Counted from the stretch's first letter, positions 51,089-60,374 are shown. The stretch: 64,000 nt of DNA from Acidimicrobiaceae bacterium (GCA_027306605.1 DAHUZK010000071.1:1-64000); one strand, 5' to 3'. The notes: generated from the letters alone by a model not told the origin. Made by a program: numbers and translations.

Positions 51089-52270
51089 ATGGATCTCCGG
51101 TTCACCGCGGCCGAGCAGGCCTTCCGGGAGGAACTGCGCGCCTGGCTCGCCACCACCGTCCCCGCCGTCGGGCCGCCGCCTGCCCACGACGACTGGCCGG
51201 CCCGGCGGGCCTACGACCTGGCCTGGCAGCGCCGCCTCTTCGACGCGGGCTACGCCGGCGTGGACTGGCCGGTCGAGGGCGGGGGCCGCGGCTCGTCGCC
51301 CGTCGAGCAGCTCGTCTTCAAAGAGGAGTGCGAGCGGGCCGGAGCACCCTATGTCGGCGTGAACTTCGTCGGGTTGCTGCACGCGGGCCCGACGATCATC
51401 GCCGAGGGGTCCCCGTCGCAACGCGAGCGCTACCTGCCGCCGATCCTGCGCGGCGAGGAGGTCTGGTGCCAGGGCTTCAGCGAGCCCGACGCCGGCAGCG
51501 ACCTGGCGTCGCTGCGCACGCGTGCGGTGCGCGACGGTGACGACTACGTCGTCAACGGTTCGAAGATCTGGACCTCGCACGCCGAGGTGGCCGACTTCTG
51601 CGAGCTGCTGGTGCGGACCGGGGGCGAAGGCAACCGTGGCATCTCCTGGCTGATCGTGCCGATGTCCTCGCCGGGGATCGAGATCCGCCCGTTGCGCACG
51701 ATCGAGGGCACCACCGAGTTCGCCCAGCTGTTCCTCAACGACGTGCGCGTCCCGGTGGCCAACCGCGTGGGCGAGGAGAACGACGGCTGGCGCGTGACGA
51801 TGGTGACGCTCTCGTTCGAGCGGGGCACGGCGTTCGTCGGCGAGCTGCTCGAGGCGGTGCGACTGCTCGGCGAGCTGCAGGCGTTCGGCACCCGGCTCGA
51901 TCTCTTCACGGGCCACCCCGCACTGCTCGAGCGGATCGGGCACCTGCGTGCGGCCTTCGACGCCCTCTGGGCGCTGACCAAGCGCAACGTGTCCGAGGCG
52001 ACGCAGACGGGTGTACCAGGCATCGGCGGCTCCGTGTTCAAGCTCGCCTTCTCCGAGCACGCGCAGGCGCTGGGCAACCTGGCCATGGAGATGCTGGCCC
52101 AGGCGTCACTGTGCGCTGATCCACTGCACGGCCCTCACGGGCCGCTCGGCAATGCCGAGCAGGTGCACAACTGGTACAAGTCGATCAACCTGACGATCGC
52201 GGCGGGCACCTCCCAGGTGCAGCGCAACATCGTGGCCGAGCGCATCCTCGGCCTGCCGAGGGCGCGCTGA
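51089..52270 (+). CDS. Acyl-CoA dehydrogenase, probable alpha subunit
   Basis: A 393-residue FAD-dependent acyl-CoA dehydrogenase. Blocks: LRFTAAEQAFREELRAWLAT, GEEVWCQGFSEPDAGSDLASL, NGSKIWTSHAEVADFCELLVRTGG, AGTSQVQRNIVAERILGLPR. The TGA shares one base with the next ATG (TGATG), so it is translated with the beta-type partner. It follows the amidohydrolase by 43 bases. Confidence 0.93.
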   Translation: MDLRFTAAEQAFREELRAWLATTVPAVGPPPAHDDWPARRAYDLAWQRRLFDAGYAGVDWPVEGGGRGSSPVEQLVFKEECERAGAPYVGVNFVGLLHAGPTIIAEGSPSQRERYLPPILRGEEVWCQGFSEPDAGSDLASLRTRAVRDGDDYVVNGSKIWTSHAEVADFCELLVRTGGEGNRGISWLIVPMSSPGIEIRPLRTIEGTTEFAQLFLNDVRVPVANRVGEENDGWRVTMVTLSFERGTAFVGELLEAVRLLGELQAFGTRLDLFTGHPALLERIGHLRAAFDALWALTKRNVSEATQTGVPGIGGSVFKLAFSEHAQALGNLAMEMLAQASLCADPLHGPHGPLGNAEQVHNWYKSINLTIAAGTSQVQRNIVAERILGLPRAR

Positions 52271-53310
52271 TGGACTTCCGCGTCGACGAGGCCCAGCGCG
52301 AGCTCGCCGGGGGCATCCGCAGCATGCTCGAGGGGCGGCTGCCGCTCGAGCGCATCCGCTCGTCGGAGGGCGCGCCGCGCACTGTGGGAGCAGACGACTG
52401 GGCGGCGCTGGGCGAGACCGGGGTGTTCGCGCTGACGCTGCCCGAGCCGGCCGGGACCGGCCTCGGGCTGGCCGACGCCGCCGTGGTCTTCGAGGAGCTC
52501 GGCCGGTCCCTGGTGCCGGGGCCGTTGGTCGGCACCTTCCTGGCCGCCGCCAGGGACCTCGTCCCGGGCGCCGCCGCCGGACGCGCCATGGTCGGCGTCT
52601 GCGCCGGGCGCGGGGGGCCGCCCTGGATGCTCGAACACCTCTCCTCCCTCGACGCCGCCCTCTGTCCGGGCGACCTCCCCTCCGGTGGGCCGACCCTGCT
52701 CAGCGCCGTCCGGGACGCCCCCACGGCACAACGGGTGGCCGAGCCGCTCGACCCGCTCACGCCCCTGTGGCAGCTCACCCGCCTGCCGGCGGCCCAGCCC
52801 CTCGAGGATCCCGAGTGGCGGCTCTTCAGCGACGGCGCCGTGCTGACCGCCGCCTTGCAGGTGGGCCACGCCGCCCGGACGCTCGAGCTCGCCGTCGCCT
52901 ACGCCAAGGAGCGCCACCAGTTCTCCAAGCCCATCGGGAGCTTCCAGGCCGTCAAGCACCTGTGCGCCGACATGCTCGTCCGGGCCGAGGTGGCGCGGGC
53001 GGCGGTGCATGCCGCGGCCTGTCTGGCCGACGCGCCCGACGTCCTGGCCGCCGAGGCCACCACCGCGGGGTCGACCCCGGCCGCCTTCCTCCGGCGGAGT
53101 GCGGCGGGGGCCAAGCTGCTGGCGGACGAGGCGGCCATCGCCAACGCCCGCGCCGCCATCCAGGTGCACGGCGGCATGGGCTACACCTGGGAGGTGCCAC
53201 TGCACCTCCATCTCAAGCGTTCGCACGTCCTGGCCACGTCCTTCGGAGCGAAAGGCGAGCTCGCTGCGCTGCTCGGTTCGCTCCCTGCAGGCGCCCGCGC
53301 CGAGCCCTGA
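52270..53310 (+). CDS. Acyl-CoA dehydrogenase, probable beta subunit
   Basis: A 346-residue short ACAD. It begins with FRVDEAQRELAGGIRSMLEG, lacks the FAD-loop SEPDAGSDL block, and has the C-terminal YAKERHQFSKPIGSFQAVKHLCADM and QVHGGMGYTWEVPLHLHLKR. It is a second example in the window of a full-length plus shortened ACAD pair, consistent with alpha2-beta2 steroid acyl-CoA dehydrogenases. Confidence 0.9.
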   Translation: MDFRVDEAQRELAGGIRSMLEGRLPLERIRSSEGAPRTVGADDWAALGETGVFALTLPEPAGTGLGLADAAVVFEELGRSLVPGPLVGTFLAAARDLVPGAAAGRAMVGVCAGRGGPPWMLEHLSSLDAALCPGDLPSGGPTLLSAVRDAPTAQRVAEPLDPLTPLWQLTRLPAAQPLEDPEWRLFSDGAVLTAALQVGHAARTLELAVAYAKERHQFSKPIGSFQAVKHLCADMLVRAEVARAAVHAAACLADAPDVLAAEATTAGSTPAAFLRRSAAGAKLLADEAAIANARAAIQVHGGMGYTWEVPLHLHLKRSHVLATSFGAKGELAALLGSLPAGARAEP

Positions 53311-53325
53311 GCGAACATTGACGCC

Positions 53326-54309
53326 ATGACCGATGCCGCTCTGATCCCCGCCGACGTGGTCCGCACCGTGCCCGAGGGTGCGGTGGCCTACGGGATGCAG
53401 CTGCCCATCCAGTCGCAGTCGACCCTCTACGTCGCCGAGTGGGAGAAGACGGCGGGACCGGCCGAGCTGGCCCGCATCGCCCGCGTGGCCGACGAATCGG
53501 GCTTCTTCTATCTCGGCGTGTGCGACCACACCGCCATCCCCCGCCGACTGGCCGACGCCATGGGCACCACCTGGTACGACACCACCGCCACCCTGGGCTG
53601 GTTGGCCGCGGTGACGTCGCGCACCCATCTGCTCTCGCACGTGCTGGTCCTGGCACAGCGCCACCCGCTGCGCGCCGCCAAGGAGCTGGCCACGCTCGAC
53701 CGGCTCTCGGGAGGGCGCCTCATCGTGGGCGTCGGTGCCGGGCACGTCCCCGAGGAGTACGAGCTGCTGACCGGCGGTTTCGAGCAGCGCGGCCGCCACA
53801 CCGACGAGGCGGTCTCGGCCTTGGCGCGCTGCTTGACCGAGGAGTTCCCCGAACTGCCCGGTCCTCGGTTCCCGGTCCGCGACATGGGCATCGGACCGCG
53901 CCCGGTGCGCCAGCCCCGTCCTCCCATCTGGATCGGCGGGTCCTCCCCGGCCGCCATCCGCCGCACCGCGGCGCTGGGTGACGGCTGGCTCCCCCAGGGC
54001 ACGCGGCGCCGCGACCTCCCCGGCCAGATCGCGCAGCTGCGCTCCTGGCGCGAGGAGTACCGCGGCGGTGCGCCGATCGACATCGGCACCATCGTCGAGC
54101 CCATCTACCTCACCGACGGCGGGTCCGGCTGGGAGCTGCCGTCGTGGGTCCTCTCGGGCCGGGCGGAGCCCGTGGCCGCCTCCTTGCGCGAGCTGGTGGA
54201 GATGGGGGTGAACCACCTCCAGGTCCGCTTCATGGCCCGCAGCGCCGGTGAATTCTGCGACCAGACGGCGCGCTTCGGGGTGGAGGTGGCTCCCCTGCTG
54301 TCCTCCTGA
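53326..54309 (+). CDS. Luciferase-like (probably F420-dependent) oxidoreductase
   Basis: A 327-residue TIM-barrel flavin/F420 enzyme. Blocks: ELARIARVADESGFFYLGVCDHTAIP, VTSRTHLLSHVLVLAQRHPLRAAKELATLDRLSGGRLIVGVGAGH, RQPRPPIWIGGSSPAAIRRTAALGDGWLP. Cofactor choice is inferred from the family in actinobacteria. It follows the beta-ACAD by 15 bases, so it belongs to the acyl-CoA operon. Confidence 0.9.
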   Translation: MTDAALIPADVVRTVPEGAVAYGMQLPIQSQSTLYVAEWEKTAGPAELARIARVADESGFFYLGVCDHTAIPRRLADAMGTTWYDTTATLGWLAAVTSRTHLLSHVLVLAQRHPLRAAKELATLDRLSGGRLIVGVGAGHVPEEYELLTGGFEQRGRHTDEAVSALARCLTEEFPELPGPRFPVRDMGIGPRPVRQPRPPIWIGGSSPAAIRRTAALGDGWLPQGTRRRDLPGQIAQLRSWREEYRGGAPIDIGTIVEPIYLTDGGSGWELPSWVLSGRAEPVAASLRELVEMGVNHLQVRFMARSAGEFCDQTARFGVEVAPLLSS

Positions 54310-54331
54310 GCGGGACCCGGCCATAGGGTGG

Positions 54332-55027
54332 ATGGCGATGTCGTTCTTCTCCTACGCCCTGGGAGCGGTCATCCTCGTCCTGGTCCTGTTGCGTCAGGTC
54401 CGGGTGCGGCCCGTGCCGCGTGTCTTCGGGCCGCGCCTCCCGCTGGTCCTCGGGGTCATCGGGCTCTTCGAGCTGTTCTCCTATGCGGGCGGGCACCACG
54501 TCTCGGCCGGCGCGTGGGGCTGGGTCGTCGGGACGCTGCTCGTCGGGGCCCTGGGGCTCGGCGCCCTGCGCGGCCTCTCCATGCGGGTCTGGGCGGGCGA
54601 GGGCTGGGTCTTCCGCCAGGGCAACGCACTGACCATGGGCCTGTGGCTGGTGTCCCTGCTCGTCCACTTCGCCGGCAATGCCGCCGGGGGCCAGGCCGGG
54701 GGCGCCGGGTTGGCGGCCCCGAGCTTCCTGCTGTATCTCGGCGTCACCCTGAGCATGCAGTCCTACGTGGTCTTCCGGCGGGCACTGCCACTGTGGCAGC
54801 AGCTCGGCCCCGATGCAGGCCGGCCGCTGCAGGTGCAATTCATGCAGTTCATGCAGGGACCGGGCTCGTTCTTCACCAATTTCGGCGGTCCGGGGCCGGC
54901 CGGCCCGGGAGCGTCGGCCCGCGGGGCGAGCCGGGGTCCGGGTGCCACCGCCCACGATCCCACGGTGATCGACGTGGAAGTGGTCGACGACGACCACGAT
55001 CCGCCCCAGCTCCCCCCACCGCGCTGA
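54332..55027 (+). CDS. DUF1453-like integral membrane protein
   Basis: A 231-residue membrane protein with about five helices (SFFSYALGAVILVLVLL, LPLVLGVIGLFELFSYAGG, WGWVVGTLLVGALGLGALRGL, MGLWLVSLLVHFAGNA, PSFLLYLGVTLSMQSYVVF). A cytoplasmic Gly/Pro/Asp-rich tail ends in PPQLPPPR. Function unknown. ATG 54332 or 54338 both fit; GGGTGG precedes the first. Confidence 0.75.
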   Translation: MAMSFFSYALGAVILVLVLLRQVRVRPVPRVFGPRLPLVLGVIGLFELFSYAGGHHVSAGAWGWVVGTLLVGALGLGALRGLSMRVWAGEGWVFRQGNALTMGLWLVSLLVHFAGNAAGGQAGGAGLAAPSFLLYLGVTLSMQSYVVFRRALPLWQQLGPDAGRPLQVQFMQFMQGPGSFFTNFGGPGPAGPGASARGASRGPGATAHDPTVIDVEVVDDDHDPPQLPPPR

Positions 55028-55049
55028 CCGTTTCGTACACTCGGCGCCC

Positions 55050-55715
55050 GTGACGACGCCGCGCAGCTTCAGCCAGCGGCCCTACGTGGGCCCGCCCGGC
55101 TCGACGGAGCTCTTGCTCGTCCGCCACGGCGCCTCGGCCGACTCCAGGGAGGGGGAGATCTTCGAGCTCGTCGAGGGCCAGGGTGATCCGCCGCTCTCCG
55201 AGCCCGGGCGGCACCAGGCCGAACTGGTGGCACTGCGGCTGGCCAACGAGCCCTTCGACGCCGTCTACGTCACCACGTTGCAGCGCACCGCCCAGACCGC
55301 CGCGCCGCTGGTCGCCCGCTGCGGGATGGCGGCGGTCGTCGAGGCCGACCTGCGCGAGGTCTACCTGGGCGAGTGGGAGGGAGGCCTGCTGCGCCAGAAG
55401 GCGGCGGACAACGATCCCGTCTTCCAGCGCGTCCTGGCCGAGCAGCGCTGGGACGTCATTCCCGGAGCCGAGCCACGCCAGGCCTTCGGAAACCGTCTGC
55501 GCCGGGCGGTCGAGCGCATCGCCGCCGCGCACCCCGGTGGCCTGGCCGTCGTCTTCAGCCACGGCGCCGCCATCGGCGAGATCCTGGCCCAGGCCTGCGG
55601 CTCGGAGCCCTTCGCCTTCGTCGGTCCCGACAACGCGTCCATCTCGCGTCTCGTGGTCACGCCCGAGCACTGGATCATCCGCGGCTACAACGACACCACC
55701 CACCTGGTCGGCTGA
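55050..55715 (+). CDS. Histidine phosphatase (phosphoglycerate mutase-like)
   Basis: A 221-residue phosphatase with the catalytic RHG motif in ELLLVRHGASADS, an Arg in VTTLQRTAQTA, an acid in LREVYLGEWEGG, and the second His in VVFSHGAAIGE. Substrate is unknown; members dephosphorylate sugars, nucleotides or proteins. Start GTG 55050. The alpha/beta hydrolase begins 1 base after its stop. Confidence 0.9.
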   Translation: MTTPRSFSQRPYVGPPGSTELLLVRHGASADSREGEIFELVEGQGDPPLSEPGRHQAELVALRLANEPFDAVYVTTLQRTAQTAAPLVARCGMAAVVEADLREVYLGEWEGGLLRQKAADNDPVFQRVLAEQRWDVIPGAEPRQAFGNRLRRAVERIAAAHPGGLAVVFSHGAAIGEILAQACGSEPFAFVGPDNASISRLVVTPEHWIIRGYNDTTHLVG

Positions 55716-55716
55716 C

Positions 55717-56466
55717 ATGGCACGCGTCGTCCTGGTCCACGGGGCCTTCAACGAGCTCTGGGGACCCAACGAGCTCAAGGCACGCTGGCTGCCCGCCGTG
55801 CGCGACGGGTTGTGGCACCACGAGGTGGATCTCGACGCCGGCGACGTCGACGTGTGCTTCTACGGCGACCTCTTCCGCCGTCATCCCGGCACCGCCGAGG
55901 ACGCGCAGCTCCAGGCGTCCCGAGCCGGCGTGGCCGAGGCCATCTCGGGCCTCGAGATCGGCGATGCCATCGCCGCCCTGGGCCGGGTGGCCGCCGAGGC
56001 CACCTTCGACCGCACGGTCGACATGATCAACGTGATGATGAACGAGCCCGACCTGCGCGACCGGATGCGGGCACGCGTCGAGTCCGAGGTGGACACCGAG
56101 ACCCGGGTGGTCGTGGCCCACTCGTTGGGCTCGGTCGTGGCCTACGACGCGCTGGCGGCCAACCCGCACTGGTCCGTGCACACCTTCGTCACGCTGGGCT
56201 CTCCCATGGCTCTGCCGATGATCTTCGACCAGATCGAGCCCGGCCCCGTCGACGGGATCGGCGCCTGGCCCGGCTCGGTCCAGCGCTGGGTGAACGTGCG
56301 CGCCCTCAACGACACGGCTTGCGCCACTTGCCTCGCCGACCGCTTCGGCCCGCGGGTGGAGGAGCTCGTCATCGACAACGGGCACCGTGCCCACGCGCCC
56401 GAGCCCTATCTCAATGCGTCGGTGACCGGGGCGGCCATCGCCGCCGCCCTCGACGGCTCGGCCTAG
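55717..56466 (+). CDS. Alpha/beta hydrolase-like protein
   Basis: A 249-residue protein with a hydrolase fold: VVLVHGAFNELWGPNELK at the start, the nucleophile elbow VVAHSLGSVVAYDALAA, and VTLGSPMALPMIFDQIE. A late GHRAHAPEPYLN could supply the His. It looks like the serine esterase type used in lipid or protein-surface roles, with no clear family name. It ends 35 bases before the convergent FtsH-like gene. Confidence 0.78.
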   Translation: MARVVLVHGAFNELWGPNELKARWLPAVRDGLWHHEVDLDAGDVDVCFYGDLFRRHPGTAEDAQLQASRAGVAEAISGLEIGDAIAALGRVAAEATFDRTVDMINVMMNEPDLRDRMRARVESEVDTETRVVVAHSLGSVVAYDALAANPHWSVHTFVTLGSPMALPMIFDQIEPGPVDGIGAWPGSVQRWVNVRALNDTACATCLADRFGPRVEELVIDNGHRAHAPEPYLNASVTGAAIAAALDGSA

Positions 56467-56501
56467 CAGCCCGGGCTTTGCCTCGCAGCCCGAGCTCTGG
56501 G

Positions 56502-58406
56502 TTAGCAGCCCGAGCTCTGGGGTCCGCGCTCCGGACCCGCCCCCCTCACCGAGACGGCGTCAGAGGCCGGCCGGCGCAGGGTCGAGATCACGGAGTCCTC
56601 GGCCCGCCGCGTCATCGATGCCTCGATCACCTCTGTGATCTCCGGTCCCACGAGCTCGTCACGCTCCAGGAGCGCGTCGCGCAAGGCCTCGACCACCTCT
56701 GGGTGCTCGACGACGATCGTCTTGGCGGCGTCGCACGAACCCATGAGCAGCGCGTCGAGCTCGGCCCGGGCGTCCTTGTCGCCCAGCACCTTGTCGACGA
56801 GGCTCCCTTCGAGATAGCCGTGCCCGGCCGCCGCCACCGAGATCAGCGAGTTGCCCATACCGCAGGCACCGATCATCTGCGCGCCCATGGCGGTGGCCGC
56901 AGCCAGGTCGGAGGCGGGCCCCGTCGAGACCTCGTCGAACCACTGTTCCTCGGCCACCATGCCGCCCATGGCGATCTGGAGCAGCGCGCGCATCTCCTCG
57001 CTGCTCTTGGTGAAGCGCTCCTCGGTGTCGGAGTGCTGGAGCAGGCCGAGCGAGTCACGCCGTTTGACGATGGACAGCACGTCGAGCTGACGGGTCTGGC
57101 CGACGAAGTACGCCACGGTGGCGTGGCCGGCCTCGTGCGTGGCCACCCGCTCCCGCTCGTCGGGCGTGTAGATGGTCTCGTCGGTGACGCCGAGCTCGAC
57201 CAGCATCTTGGCCTCCGCCACGTCGGCCATCGTCATGGCCGAGCGGCCGTGCGTGAGCGCGATGACGAGTGCCTCGTCCATGAGCCGCTCCAGCGCGGCT
57301 GGCGAATAGCCGAACGTCATGCCGGCCACGACGTCGACCGCGCCGTGTTCGTCGAGGTCTGCACCGTGCGCCTTCTTGCCGAGGTAATAGGCGATGATGT
57401 CGGCCCGCGCCCGACGGCCCGGAAGACCGAAGTAGATGCTGCGGTCGAAGCGGCCGGGGCGGATCAGCGCCGGGTCGAGATCGTCTTTTCGGTTGGTCGC
57501 CGCGACGACGAGCACGTTGGCCGGCACGACGGCCGGCTTGTGCAACTTGTTGCCGTCGGGCAGGTAGCGATTGAGCAGGTCGATCCACGCCGAGGCGAAG
57601 CGCTGACCGCGCGTCGGGCTGTCGAAGGACTGCAGCTGGACCAGCAGCTCGTTGACGACGCCGGTGACGCCCTCGGTGGCGCCGCTGCCGCTCATGCCGC
57701 GCCGCGAGGCGCCAATGGCGTCGATCTCCTCGATGAACCCGATCGCTCCGCCCTCCCGGTGGGCGTACTTGCGCAGTTGTCTGAAGTAGGAGCGGATCTT
57801 GCGGTTCGTCTGGCCGTAGTACATCGATTGGAAGGCCGACGCCGACACGAACAGGAAGGGGACGTTGGCTTCCTTGGCCATCGCTTTGGCCACGAACGTC
57901 TTGCCGGTGCCGGGCGGTCCTTCGAACAGGACGCCACGCCGCGCCGATCCACCCATCGTGTCACGGAAGGTCTGGTGCGCCAGGAAGAGATTGACCGAGC
58001 GGACGACCTCGGCCTTGATGCCGTCGATCCCCACCAGGTCCTCGAGCCCGACCGCGGTCTCGCCCGGACGCACGAGCGTGTGCGGCGAACGACCGGCACC
58101 GATCAGCGGCGCCGCCATGACCACGCCGAGCATGCCCACGATCAAGAGGATGGGGAGCGCGCCGCCCAGCCAGTGTGGCGGATGGACGGTGGGGAAGATC
58201 GGGTGCCCGGTGAGGCGCCGCATGACGACCCACCCCGCCATCAACGCGCCCACGGCGACCAGCCGCCGCAACCGGGCGATGCGCCGGCGCTCCCGTACCC
58301 GCGTGACGTCGGCGCTGCCGAGGATGGCGTCGCCCACGATTCCCGTGACGGCGAGGTCGGCGGCAGGGCGCGCGGCGCCGGGGACCGCTGCGGCAGGTCG
58401 ACTCAT
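56502..58406 (-). CDS. FtsH-like AAA+ metalloprotease with altered Walker B
   Basis: A 634-residue membrane protease. Two N-terminal helices (LRRLVAVGALMAGWVVM and LGGALPILLIVGMLGVVMAAPLI) frame a very short extracytoplasmic loop. The AAA domain has Walker A EGPPGTGKTF, pore residues MYYGQT (where FtsH usually has FVG), Walker B reading FIEEIDAIG where FtsH has FIDEID, and RPGRFDR. The M41 zinc site HEAGH and a later Asp in GPASDLAAATAMGAQM are intact. The start ATG 58406 is preferred; the frame is open further upstream. Confidence 0.88.
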   Translation of the reverse strand: MSRPAAAVPGAARPAADLAVTGIVGDAILGSADVTRVRERRRIARLRRLVAVGALMAGWVVMRRLTGHPIFPTVHPPHWLGGALPILLIVGMLGVVMAAPLIGAGRSPHTLVRPGETAVGLEDLVGIDGIKAEVVRSVNLFLAHQTFRDTMGGSARRGVLFEGPPGTGKTFVAKAMAKEANVPFLFVSASAFQSMYYGQTNRKIRSYFRQLRKYAHREGGAIGFIEEIDAIGASRRGMSGSGATEGVTGVVNELLVQLQSFDSPTRGQRFASAWIDLLNRYLPDGNKLHKPAVVPANVLVVAATNRKDDLDPALIRPGRFDRSIYFGLPGRRARADIIAYYLGKKAHGADLDEHGAVDVVAGMTFGYSPAALERLMDEALVIALTHGRSAMTMADVAEAKMLVELGVTDETIYTPDERERVATHEAGHATVAYFVGQTRQLDVLSIVKRRDSLGLLQHSDTEERFTKSSEEMRALLQIAMGGMVAEEQWFDEVSTGPASDLAAATAMGAQMIGACGMGNSLISVAAAGHGYLEGSLVDKVLGDKDARAELDALLMGSCDAAKTIVVEHPEVVEALRDALLERDELVGPEITEVIEASMTRRAEDSVISTLRRPASDAVSVRGAGPERGPQSSGC

Positions 58407-58486
58407 GACCGGACTCCGTTCATCCCCCGTGGACGTTTCCACTGTAGAGACTCCCATAGTGACTTCTGTCTTGCGAAGTGACAAAA

Positions 58487-58498
58487 GTCATAAATGAC
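58487..58498. promoter_or_regulatory. Short palindrome upstream of FtsH-like gene
   Basis: GTCATAAATGAC is a palindrome with 5-bp arms in an AT-rich stretch about 80 bases upstream of the ATG at 58406. It is flanked by further GTGAC/GTCA elements. It is probably part of the FtsH-like promoter; the binding factor is unknown. Confidence 0.35.
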
Positions 58499-58682
58499 AC
58501 CAATTTCCCGGGCCCGCCTCCGGCAGTCGTCACCGCCCCTGATCCCCGGACCTGTTCCCGGCGGGGTCCCGGCCCGCTCCCCTCGGCGATCCGGCCACCC
58601 CTGCCCGACCCGCGCCGACCCGGCCGACGCCGACGGTGGCCACCTGGGGCTTTTGGTGGGAGCCGGCGCAGCGGAGTTGAAT

Positions 58683-58697
58683 GTGACGCGCCGTCAG
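58683..58697. promoter_or_regulatory. Palindromic operator candidate, copy 4
   Basis: GTGACGCGCCGTCAG matches CTGACG-N3-CGTCAG with one mismatch. It lies 80 bases before the aldehyde dehydrogenase ATG (58777), within the 370-base divergent region shared with the FtsH-like gene. Confidence 0.5.
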
Positions 58698-58776
58698 AAG
58701 CGCCGGCGCCGGCCCACCGTCGAGACGTTCGAGCCCCGGGGTCGGCACCGAGCCCTGAGCCGGAGAGGGAGCACAC

Positions 58777-60249
58777 ATGGCTGAGACCACCGCACACGAC
58801 GAGCACCAGCTCCTGATCGGGGGCAAGTGGGTCGATGCCTCCGACGGGACGTACGAGATCGTCAACCCGGCCACCGAAGCCGTCGTCGGTAACGCTCCCA
58901 ACGCCGGAGCCGGCGACGCCCTCGCTGCTGCCGCAGCCGCCAAGGAGGCGCAGCCCGAATGGGCCGCGTGGTCCGTCGACGACCGCAGCGCGCTGATGCG
59001 CGAAGCCGCGGCGGCCATCCGGGCCAAGGCGTCCGAGCTCCTCCCCCTGGTCATCGCCGAGACCGGTGCCACGGCGACCGTCGGCTCACGCATGCAGGTC
59101 CCGGTGGCCGCCGACCGCTTCGAGCGCTACGCCCGCGACCCGCGCGGCGTCCTCCAGACCCCCTTGCTGCCACAACCAGCGCAGGCGACACCCCTGGCGC
59201 CGGGCGGGATCATCGGCGGCATGGTCAACCGCCAGGCCCTGGGCGTCGTGGCGTGCATCACCTCGTACAACTTTCCGATGGTCAACATGGCCGGCAAGGT
59301 CGCACCGGCTCTGGCCGCCGGCAACACCGTGGTCGTCAAGCCGGCGCCCCAGGATCCGTTGGCCATCGTGGAGCTGGTGCGGATTCTCGACGACGTCGGC
59401 TTCCCGCCGGGTGTCGTCAACCTGGTCAACGGCAACACCCCCACGTCCTCGGCCGCGCTCGTCGATGCCGACGATGTCGACTGCGTCAGCTTCACCGGAT
59501 CGACCCAGGTCGGTGTGACCATCGCCGAGAAGGCGGCGCGCCGCATGAAGCGCACCCTGCTCGAGCTGGGAGGGAAGGGAGCCTGCCTCGTCTTCGACGA
59601 CGCCGACGTGAAGGCCGCGGTCGGCTGCATCGGTTCGACGTGGTCCTTCCACTCAGGGCAGATCTGCACGGCTCCGACCCGCGCCGTGGTGCACCGCAGC
59701 CTCTTCGACCAGGTGCGTGACGGCCTGGTGCAGATGGCCGGCTTCCTCAAGGTGGGTGATCCCACGGACACCGCCACCGTCATCGGACCGGTCATCTCGG
59801 CGGCACAGCGGGCGAGGATCGAGGCCCACATCGAGACGGCGAAGGAGGACGGTGGCGAGATCGTGCTCGGTGGGGAGCGTCCGGCCGACCTGCCGGTGGG
59901 GTACTACGTCGCACCCACCCTGATCACCGGGGACAACCGCATGCGCGTCGCCCGAGAGGAGATCTTCGGACCGGTGGTCACCATGATCCCCTTCGACGAA
60001 GAGGAGGAGGGCATCGCCATCGCCAACGACTCGGACTTCGGGCTCTACGACTACGTGTTCTCGAAGGACGGGGCACGGGCGTTGCGGGTGGCCAAGCGCC
60101 TCCAAGCCGGGCACGTCGGGATCAACACCGCCCAGCGAAACCACGACGCGCCCTTCGGAGGCTTCAAGCTTTCGGGCGTCGGGCGGGACGGCGGCGACTA
60201 CGGGTTGCTGGCCTACACCGAGCCCCAGGCGATCATCTGGAGCTCGTAG
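58777..60249 (+). CDS. NAD(P)-dependent aldehyde dehydrogenase
   Basis: A 490-residue ALDH that oxidises aldehydes to acids. Blocks: VACITSYNFPMVNMAGKVAPALAAGN, VSFTGSTQVGVTIAEKAARR, the catalytic Glu in LLELGGKGACL, and the nucleophile Cys in SGQICTAPTRAVV. A well-spaced ribosome site GGAGAGGGAG precedes ATG 58777. The palindrome upstream suggests co-regulation with acyl-CoA genes; it could use aldehydes made by the mycofactocin-linked or SDR dehydrogenases nearby (inference). Confidence 0.93.
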   Translation: MAETTAHDEHQLLIGGKWVDASDGTYEIVNPATEAVVGNAPNAGAGDALAAAAAAKEAQPEWAAWSVDDRSALMREAAAAIRAKASELLPLVIAETGATATVGSRMQVPVAADRFERYARDPRGVLQTPLLPQPAQATPLAPGGIIGGMVNRQALGVVACITSYNFPMVNMAGKVAPALAAGNTVVVKPAPQDPLAIVELVRILDDVGFPPGVVNLVNGNTPTSSAALVDADDVDCVSFTGSTQVGVTIAEKAARRMKRTLLELGGKGACLVFDDADVKAAVGCIGSTWSFHSGQICTAPTRAVVHRSLFDQVRDGLVQMAGFLKVGDPTDTATVIGPVISAAQRARIEAHIETAKEDGGEIVLGGERPADLPVGYYVAPTLITGDNRMRVAREEIFGPVVTMIPFDEEEEGIAIANDSDFGLYDYVFSKDGARALRVAKRLQAGHVGINTAQRNHDAPFGGFKLSGVGRDGGDYGLLAYTEPQAIIWSS

Positions 60250-60374
60250 CCCGGAGACGGGGCGCTCCGCACCTCGAGGCCGGGCCCGTTTCCCCGCCAA
60301 TTCCCGACCACGGGGTGCGGCACGGTGTGTCCCCTCAGGGTGCCGAGGCTGAAGACCGGTCGTTGCTTCTCGGT

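Noticed and set aside
52135-54324. 729-codon minus-strand frame
   Set aside because: It lies antisense to two acyl-CoA dehydrogenases and a luciferase-like enzyme, all with intact motifs. It is a GC-rich shadow.
55812-58481. 889-codon plus-strand frame
   Set aside because: It is a shadow of the alpha/beta hydrolase gene and the FtsH-like gene, with no domain of its own.
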